Assembly (NCBI RefSeq): GCF_023148685.1
Contig: NZ_JAHXNL010000004.1
Location: 10,594-74,593, forward strand
Source of the DNA: Georgenia sp. EYE_87
GTDB lineage: Bacteria > Actinomycetota > Actinomycetes > Actinomycetales > Actinomycetaceae
DNA: 64,000 nt
Direction of reading: 5' to 3'
Shown here: positions 58,833 through 64,000 of the stretch, in pieces
How positions within the stretch are numbered: position 1 is the first letter of the stretch
Layout of the letters: each line of letters starts with the position of its first letter
Translations under genes and position numbers: made by a program
The notes under the pieces: generated by a model
What the model was told of the DNA's origin: nothing
Database searches by the model: none
Seen by the model: only the letters and a program-made list of their open reading frames with translations

Positions 58833-59435
58833 ATGAGTGCGCTCAAGATCGGCTACGCCCGCGTCTCTACCAACGAACAAGACCTCACGGCCCAGCGCAA
58901 CGGGCTGGAAGTCCTCGGCGTGTCGGCCGATCGCATCTACGTAGACCATGGCCTGACCGGCACCACGCGCGCTCGTCCTGGTCTGCGCGAGGCCCTGGCT
59001 GCTTGCCGGTCCGGCAACACCCTCGTCGTGACCAAGCTCGATCGGCTTGCCCGCTCAGTCCCTGACGCGCGTGACATCATTGCCGAGCTGACCGCCGGCG
59101 GCGTCCACCTACAACTCGGCGGCTCCGTTCACGACCCCACCGATCCCGTCGGCCGGCTGCTGTTCAACGTGCTCGCCATGGTGGCCGAGTTCGAGGCCGA
59201 CCTAATCCGTGCCCGCACCCGCGAGGGGATGGCCGTCGCGAAGGCGAAGGGCCGGCTGCGAGGCAAGAAACCCAAGCTCACGCCTCGCCAGGAAGCACAC
59301 CTGGTTTCCTTGGCGCGTGCCGGCGAGCACACCACGCTCGAACTGGCTGAGCTTTTCAACGTCGGCCGCTCCACCGTCTACAGGGCCATCCAGCGAGCTG
59401 GCGGGCTTCATCTGACTGCGGTCACTGAGGGGTGA
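58833..59435 (+). CDS. Serine recombinase of the resolvase/invertase family
   Basis: A 200-residue Tn3-type resolvase or invertase. The N-terminal catalytic domain has the nucleophile serine in IGYARVSTNEQDL (about 6-18), the arginines around KLDRLARSVPDARD and the dimer helix (EFEADLIRARTREGMAVAKA). The C-terminal helix-turn-helix (about 150-195) reads TTLELAELFNVGRSTVYRA. It is full length. ATG at 58833. It could resolve or invert part of the island; no inverted crossover sites were identified next to it. Confidence 0.93.
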   Translation: MSALKIGYARVSTNEQDLTAQRNGLEVLGVSADRIYVDHGLTGTTRARPGLREALAACRSGNTLVVTKLDRLARSVPDARDIIAELTAGGVHLQLGGSVHDPTDPVGRLLFNVLAMVAEFEADLIRARTREGMAVAKAKGRLRGKKPKLTPRQEAHLVSLARAGEHTTLELAELFNVGRSTVYRAIQRAGGLHLTAVTEG

Positions 59436-59915
59436 CCCGAACAGGTTCTCGTCGGCGCAGACACCCGCGCGTACCGATCCGCTGCCCGACGTGTTGCGCC
59501 ATGCTCAGACCCTTGGACATACCTGTCGCAAACGCCCGGATGAGGGCTCGGTGCAACAGCGGAAACGCTGGGACTCAGGCCGTCGCATTCGGGTGCACCC
59601 CGACGCAACACCAGACAGTCTGTGACTTTCACGGAGTTTCGGAAGGTCGGTGAGCTGAGCGCACCGCGCCACAAGGCGCCTCTACGGCCGCCGGAGAGAC
59701 AGAGAACTCAACCCGCCGCAGGACCGTCGTCGATTTGTTGCGGGCACAGCATCGCAGATCCACAGGCTCACGTGGCCGGGGGAGATTCGACTGTGCGCTT
59801 CGCGACCAGGTGTGGGGTGAGCCCGTGTGCCTGGCCGCTGGCTCGTCTGTATGGATTTAGTTCGGCGGCAACCCGCTACAGGGTGGGGCTCGGCCCTTGC
59901 ACCACCCTCTCGCTG
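59436..59915. other. 480-base gap between the resolvase and iclR
   Basis: No gene was recognised in either direction. Short open frames exist but are basic or low-complexity. It may hold recombination sites for the resolvase, or remnants. Confidence 0.4.
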
Positions 59916-60629
59916 TCAGTCTGACGTGTTGAGGCGGATCTTCTCCGCGGCCCGCCAAGCCCTCTCTGCGACATGCCTGACCTCATGCATCTCCAGCGAC
60001 GGCTTTGGAAATATGACCGTCACACACGCTGCTTCATGCGACGATCCGAGGTCGAGAGGTACAGAAACCGCGGCGGTCTGGTAATCGACCACCTCATGAC
60101 TGTAGGCGTACCGGACCCTGCGAGCCTGGATGGCGTCGGCATCGCCTTCAGGCAAGTCGCGCTGCATGGAGCGCAAAATAGCTCCCGACGCTCCGAGGTT
60201 GATCGGATGCCGCAATCCTTCTCGGTAGCGAACGGCAACTCTTACATCCGCAGCCTCGGCCGACATGGCGCAGACGACTTCGTCCGCCTCTCGAACCCCC
60301 AAGAATGCCGTGGCTCCGGTCTCTTGCGCCAGATCTTGGAGGATTGGGAGTGCCGCCTCGCGAAGTTCCTTCAGCGCGCTCCGGGCGAGCGTAAGAAGGC
60401 GCAAGCTGATCGTGTACCTGCCGCTTGACTCGTGGGGGTCGAGGAGCTTGTGACGGCTCAGGGTTCGCAGTAGCCGATAGGTGACAGCACGGCTGACGCC
60501 GATCGATGAAGCAATCTGTTGAGCCGACAGCGGGCGACCAGCCTGGGCGAGCAACTCAATGATCTGGAGGCCGCGGCTGAGGGTAAGAGAAATTGAGGTG
60601 TCCGGCTTCGCCACTTCATGGTGATTCAC
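59916..60629 (-). CDS. IclR-family transcriptional regulator
   Basis: A 237-residue IclR protein. The N-terminal winged helix (about 12-75) has LSRGLQIIELLAQAGRPLSA and the recognition helix in IASSIGVSRAVTYRLLRTL; the C-terminal effector domain (about 85-235) includes ATAFLGVREADEVVCAMSAE and the HPINLGASG ligand-site loop. GTG start at 60629. It diverges from a catabolic operon with 294 bases between, which hold two direct repeats and an inverted repeat; it probably controls both itself and the operon. The effector is likely the substrate of the amidohydrolase pathway. Confidence 0.93.
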   Translation of the reverse strand: MNHHEVAKPDTSISLTLSRGLQIIELLAQAGRPLSAQQIASSIGVSRAVTYRLLRTLSRHKLLDPHESSGRYTISLRLLTLARSALKELREAALPILQDLAQETGATAFLGVREADEVVCAMSAEAADVRVAVRYREGLRHPINLGASGAILRSMQRDLPEGDADAIQARRVRYAYSHEVVDYQTAAVSVPLDLGSSHEAACVTVIFPKPSLEMHEVRHVAERAWRAAEKIRLNTSD

Positions 60630-60746
60630 CGTTTAGCCGGCCTCCCTAGTCTTCCAACTCGCCGCGCCAGGTGGTGTTGCCGACGTTCGCCAGCAGACCT
60701 TGAAGTCACAGGTCCTTCTCCCTCTTCCCCTCGAACGTGATCCTAG

Positions 60747-60789
60747 GATAGTGTTCTAACTATCGAACCGCTGTTACAACTATCGTAAC
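60747..60789. promoter_or_regulatory. Likely IclR operator: two 13-base direct repeats plus inverted repeats
   Basis: GTTCTAACTATCG at 60753-60765 and GTTACAACTATCG at 60773-60785 match at 11 of 13 positions and start 20 bases apart, about two turns. GATAGT/ACTATC (60747-60752 and 60759-60764) and GTTAC/GTAAC (60773-60777 and 60785-60789) are inverted repeats overlapping them. They lie 118 bases from the iclR start and 135 from the amidohydrolase start. Confidence 0.7.
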
Positions 60790-60923
60790 ACCTGCAGAGA
60801 GGCAGGACTCGATGAGTACCGACGTGCCGAAGAGATGGCCGCGCGGCTACCGCTGAGCGGTCCCAAAGCCCAAGGAGCCGACGTGACACGGCGTTGGTGA
60901 TTCCCCGACCGAGAGGATTTTGC

Positions 60924-61910
60924 ATGTCTGTCGTTGACATCCACACGCACATGGTGAACCAAGAGTGGCTCGACATGCTGTTGGAGCACAGCGCCGGGAA
61001 ATACACCGTAGGAGAGGTGCCAGGTGGCGACCAGGCTGTATACAAGGGCGGCACTGCCTTTATGACCCTCACTCCGGGAATGTTCGATTACGAAGGTCGA
61101 ATCCGCGCCATGGACGCCGCCGGCGTCGACGTCTCCGTGATCTCCCTGACCTGTCCAAATGTGTTCTGGGGTGGCCAGGAAATCAGCGAGAGGGCTGCCC
61201 GACTTGTCAACGACGACATGGCCCAAGCCCAGGGCGCCTATCCCGACCGGGTGCGCTACTTCGCCAGCATTCCCTGGCAATATCCAGAGCGTGCCGTGGC
61301 AGAACTGGAGCGCGCCTGCGGCCAGGGGGCGGTTGGTGTCATGGTTCTGGCCAATATCGATGGGGCGTCGTTGACGGACCCCCGATTCGCGCCGGTATGG
61401 GAGGAGATCAACCGCCGTGGGCTGCCGGTGCTGGTGCACCCCGCTTCACCCCCGGGCGTGGAGCAGATGGACATGGATCAGTTCCACCTGGTCTGGAGCG
61501 TCGGCTTTACCTTTGACACCACGTTGGCCTTGTCCCGGATGATCATGGACGGCTTTTTCGAGAAGTACACCAATCTCAAGATTATCGGTGGGCACGCCGG
61601 GGGCTACCTGCCGTTCGTGATGACGCGGCTGGACCAGGGGTTTCGGTCCTTTGAGTCCTGCCGCGAGAAGATTACGCGGCTGCCGAGCTCCTATCTGAAC
61701 CAGATCTACGTCGACAGCATTGTCTACGACACCCGCACGCTGAACGCGACCCTGGACATCATGGGGACCGACAACGTGCTTTACGGCACGGACTTCCCGC
61801 ACAGGAACGGGAAGATGGAGGAGATAACCGAGATTGTCGGGACCCTGCCGGAAAAGCAAAGCTCGAAGATCTTCGGAGCGAACGCCGAGCGCATTTTTAA
61901 CCTGGTCTGA
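60924..61910 (+). CDS. Amidohydrolase-family protein, ACMSD-like decarboxylase/hydrolase
   Basis: A 328-residue TIM-barrel amidohydrolase of the aminocarboxymuconate-semialdehyde decarboxylase group. Metal ligands: H7 and H9 (VDIHTHM), histidine in PVLVHPASPPG, histidine in IIGGHAGGYLPF and the aspartate in LYGTDFPH. This set is typical of decarboxylases and hydrolases that act on aromatic ring-cleavage or related compounds. The ATG at 60924 has GAGAGGA upstream; an ATG at 60894 is less likely. First gene of the IclR-controlled operon. The exact substrate is not determined. Confidence 0.88.
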   Translation: MSVVDIHTHMVNQEWLDMLLEHSAGKYTVGEVPGGDQAVYKGGTAFMTLTPGMFDYEGRIRAMDAAGVDVSVISLTCPNVFWGGQEISERAARLVNDDMAQAQGAYPDRVRYFASIPWQYPERAVAELERACGQGAVGVMVLANIDGASLTDPRFAPVWEEINRRGLPVLVHPASPPGVEQMDMDQFHLVWSVGFTFDTTLALSRMIMDGFFEKYTNLKIIGGHAGGYLPFVMTRLDQGFRSFESCREKITRLPSSYLNQIYVDSIVYDTRTLNATLDIMGTDNVLYGTDFPHRNGKMEEITEIVGTLPEKQSSKIFGANAERIFNLV

Positions 61911-61935
61911 GCGAGAGCCGAAGGGAGACCGAACG

Positions 61936-63444
61936 ATGTCGTTGACGCGAACCAGCACAGACATGCCTGTCGCCAACGTCCTCATCGGAGGTGTGGTCCT
62001 GCCAACGGAGTACATGCCGGTGCGCAACCCGGCCAGGACTGAGGAGGTTGTGGGCCACTGTGCCCTCGGCACCCCGGGTATGGTCCACGAGGCAATCCGA
62101 CACGCGGAGGCGGCAGCGGCTAACTGGCGCGAACTGGGCTACACCCAGCGCGCCCAGCTGTTGCGCGCGGCCTACCCGCGGTTGCAGGAAACCCTCGCCG
62201 ACCGGGCAAACCTGCTCACGCGGGAGCAGGGCAAGGTGCTTTGGGAGTCGGTCGCTGATGCCCGAGGGCCGGAGACCATCATCGAGTACTTCGCCGGACT
62301 CATTGACGACGGTTACGGGAGAGATGAGCGCACGGACGAGCGAGGCAGGGTGATCGTCCGACGCGTGCCGCGCGGCGTCACGGCGGTCATCGTCCCGTGG
62401 AACTACCCGATCTATCTGGCCTGCCAGCACCTGATTCCTGCGCTCATCACGGGCAACACTGTGGTGGTCAAGCCTTCCGAGTATGCCCCGCTGGCCCTGT
62501 CCCATACCCTTGCCATCCTCGCTGAAGCGCTCCCGAAAGGTGTGCTCAACGTGGTGCCCGGTGAAGGTCACGTCGCTGGCCGCGCGTTAATTGAGTCCGA
62601 TGGTGTGAAGAACGTGCTCTTCACCGGCAGTGTGCCGGTCGGCCAGGAAATTCTGCGGGCAAACGCCGAAACTGTGCGGGCCGCCTCTCTGGAGCTCGGC
62701 GGCAACGATCCCGCCCTCGTGCTTAGGGACGCCGTCTTCGACGAGAGCACGATGCACGAGATGGTGCGGGGAGTGTTCACGTGCGCCGGGCAGATCTGCT
62801 TCAACATCAAGCGGATCTACGTGCCACGCACCCGGATGGCGGAGTTTCTCGAGATGTTCATCGCGGCGGCCGACACAATCGCGGTCGGCGACGGGCTGGA
62901 CGCGCGCTCCACCATGGGGCCACTGAACAACGCCAACCAGGCAAGCCGGGTTCGCCGCCTGCTCGACGCCGCGCGGGAGGCCGGCGCCACCGTCCAGGCA
63001 GTCGGCAGCCAGCTCAACCCCGACAGCTGGGAACGCGGCTACTTCATGCTCCCGCACGTTGTCTCGGATATCGACCACGACCACCCCCTGGTGCAGACCG
63101 AGCAATTTGGCCCGGTCGTCCCAGTGCTCCCCTACGACTCCTTGGACGAAGGCATCGCCATGGCCAACGGCACCGAGTACGGCCTGGCGGCCTCGGTGTG
63201 GACGGCCGACCCGGAGGCCGGATTGCAGGTGGGGGAGCGGCTGGAAGCCGGCAGCGTCTTCATCAACACCCACCGCCTCGGCGCCTCGGACATGACAATG
63301 CCCTTCGGCGGGATGAAGAAGAGTGGCCTCGGCCGCACCCACACCACCATGATCCTGGACGAGTGCACCGAGGCCCAGGCACTGAGTTTCAGAAGCGATG
63401 TCTCGGCCTTTCCAGGGCCCGCCCTCGCGGAGCAGGCGCGATGA
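61936..63444 (+). CDS. Aldehyde dehydrogenase
   Basis: A 502-residue NAD(P)-dependent aldehyde dehydrogenase. Catalytic residues are N156 (IVPWNYPIY), E253 (SLELGGNDPA) and the nucleophile C283 (FTCAGQICFN); the C-terminal MPFGGMKKSGLGR is standard. It has no formyltetrahydrofolate or CoA fusion. It follows the amidohydrolase by 25 bases, with GAGCGAGAGCCGAAGGGAG upstream of its ATG, and overlaps the next gene by 4 bases. It probably oxidises the aldehyde made by the preceding or following enzyme. Confidence 0.94.
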   Translation: MSLTRTSTDMPVANVLIGGVVLPTEYMPVRNPARTEEVVGHCALGTPGMVHEAIRHAEAAAANWRELGYTQRAQLLRAAYPRLQETLADRANLLTREQGKVLWESVADARGPETIIEYFAGLIDDGYGRDERTDERGRVIVRRVPRGVTAVIVPWNYPIYLACQHLIPALITGNTVVVKPSEYAPLALSHTLAILAEALPKGVLNVVPGEGHVAGRALIESDGVKNVLFTGSVPVGQEILRANAETVRAASLELGGNDPALVLRDAVFDESTMHEMVRGVFTCAGQICFNIKRIYVPRTRMAEFLEMFIAAADTIAVGDGLDARSTMGPLNNANQASRVRRLLDAAREAGATVQAVGSQLNPDSWERGYFMLPHVVSDIDHDHPLVQTEQFGPVVPVLPYDSLDEGIAMANGTEYGLAASVWTADPEAGLQVGERLEAGSVFINTHRLGASDMTMPFGGMKKSGLGRTHTTMILDECTEAQALSFRSDVSAFPGPALAEQAR

Positions 63445-64000
63445 CGCCGGCACGACGGGCGGCCGATGTCCTGGTTGAGGTATTGCAGGACTGGGGCATT
63501 GATCGGCTCTTCATCTGCCCTGGCAGTACCGAGGCGGCGGCGCTGGAAGCCCTGTCGGAGGCCGGTATCGCGCTGTACCTGACGACACACGAGTCCGTGA
63601 CCGTGGCGATGGCCGACGGGTATAGCCGCGCCACCGGTCGCCCGTCGGTGGTGTACCTCCACGCCAACGTCGGGCTCACCAACGGGCTGGCCCACCTGTG
63701 GGCCGCCCGTTTGGCCCGCTCGCCCGTAATCGTGCTCAACGGTCTTAAGGCCGCAGGCGTCCAGTCACGCGAAGGTTTCACCACCGCCCCCCATGTCCGG
63801 TCCATGGTCCAGGACCATGTGAAGTGGGACTGGGAGACCCTCGAAGCGGACCTGGTCGGGGAAGACCTCAACCGGGCACTCGGCCGAGCGGTACAAGAGC
63901 CCGCTGGGCCCACATGGCTCGGACTGCGCCAGGAAGTGATGGAAGCCAAGACGCAGGCCAAGCCGCCCGCAGCCAAGCGGTACACCGGCGCGGCACGCAA
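63441..64000 (+). CDS. Thiamine-diphosphate-dependent enzyme, N-terminal part (cut by window end)
   Basis: At least 186 residues of a TPP enzyme of the acetolactate synthase/benzoylformate decarboxylase group. The N-terminal pyrimidine-binding domain has DRLFICPGSTEAAALEAL, the catalytic glutamate E51 (TTHESVTVAMADGYSRATG) and VYLHANVGLTNGLAHLWAA. The ATG at 63441 overlaps the aldehyde dehydrogenase stop (ATGA), so it is the third gene of the operon. An acyloin- or 2-ketoacid-cleaving enzyme next to an aldehyde dehydrogenase suggests a decarboxylation followed by oxidation of the aldehyde. It runs past base 64,000. Confidence 0.9.
   Translation, partial: MTPARRAADVLVEVLQDWGIDRLFICPGSTEAAALEALSEAGIALYLTTHESVTVAMADGYSRATGRPSVVYLHANVGLTNGLAHLWAARLARSPVIVLNGLKAAGVQSREGFTTAPHVRSMVQDHVKWDWETLEADLVGEDLNRALGRAVQEPAGPTWLGLRQEVMEAKTQAKPPAAKRYTGAAR

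Noticed and set aside
1-64000. CRISPR array or cas genes
   Set aside because: No regularly spaced short repeats and no Cas-like proteins were seen. The only regular tandem array, at 13750-13908, lies inside a coding gene with no spacers.

Overview
The window is very GC-rich, uses GTG and TTG starts often, and couples many genes through 4-base ATGA or GTGA overlaps. Its core gene order (pncB, clpS, DUF2017, murI, a metallo-beta-lactamase-fold protein, rph, rdgB) is that of Actinobacteria; the mycobacterial counterparts lie around Rv1331-Rv1341. A member of Micrococcales is the most likely host. That is an inference from gene content and composition; no rRNA or other species marker is present.

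Bases 1-27,900 are mostly chromosomal housekeeping. Bases 190-6662 form a sialic acid uptake and breakdown operon: a Dpp/Opp-type ABC importer (permease, a permease-ATPase fusion, a second ATPase), then NanA-, NanK- and NanE-like enzymes. nagB at 8386 completes the route to fructose-6-phosphate. Next come an aldo/keto reductase, HU, DUF3039 with a superfamily 2 helicase, pncB, clpS, DUF2017, murI, an Rv1339-like hydrolase, ppc, rph, rdgB, an alcohol dehydrogenase, a universal stress protein, tRNA-Leu(UAG), a Bcp peroxiredoxin, a GAF-ANTAR regulator and a vanadium-type haloperoxidase.

At about 27,953 the sequence changes character. A 3' tRNA fragment is followed by a tyrosine integrase and an excisionase-like gene, and from there on the DNA looks like a genomic island with a strong defence flavour. 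It holds: (i) a four-gene minus-strand operon at 29,575-39,345 of a DUF499 ATPase, a small protein, a DUF1156 adenine methylase and a PLD-SNF2 helicase, resembling Hma (helicase-methylase-ATPase); (ii) an XRE regulator diverging from a 50-residue amphipathic peptide gene; (iii) a complete QatABCD locus at 41,893-46,571; (iv) single genes for a CFI-box protein, a DUF3644/HEPN-like protein and a duplicated-domain lipoprotein; (v) an IS5-type remnant; (vi) a TRAFAC-like GTPase coupled to a 135-residue partner and facing a membrane-anchored coiled-coil protein; (vii) a GIY-YIG protein; (viii) a TIGR02391 HEPN-like gene diverging from an OLD-type ATPase-TOPRIM nuclease; (ix) a serine resolvase.

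The last 4 kb (59,916-64,000) carry an IclR regulator diverging from a catabolic operon: an ACMSD-like amidohydrolase, an aldehyde dehydrogenase and a thiamine-diphosphate enzyme cut by the window edge. Two 13-base direct repeats, 20 bases apart, lie between them as a likely operator. No CRISPR array was seen. The far end of the island, with the intact tRNA copy, is not recognised here and probably lies beyond base 64,000.

The strongest candidates for undescribed biology are the GTPase pair at 52,213-53,786, the TIGR02391/OLD divergent pair at 55,831-58,595, and the XRE/50-residue peptide module at 39,557-40,470.
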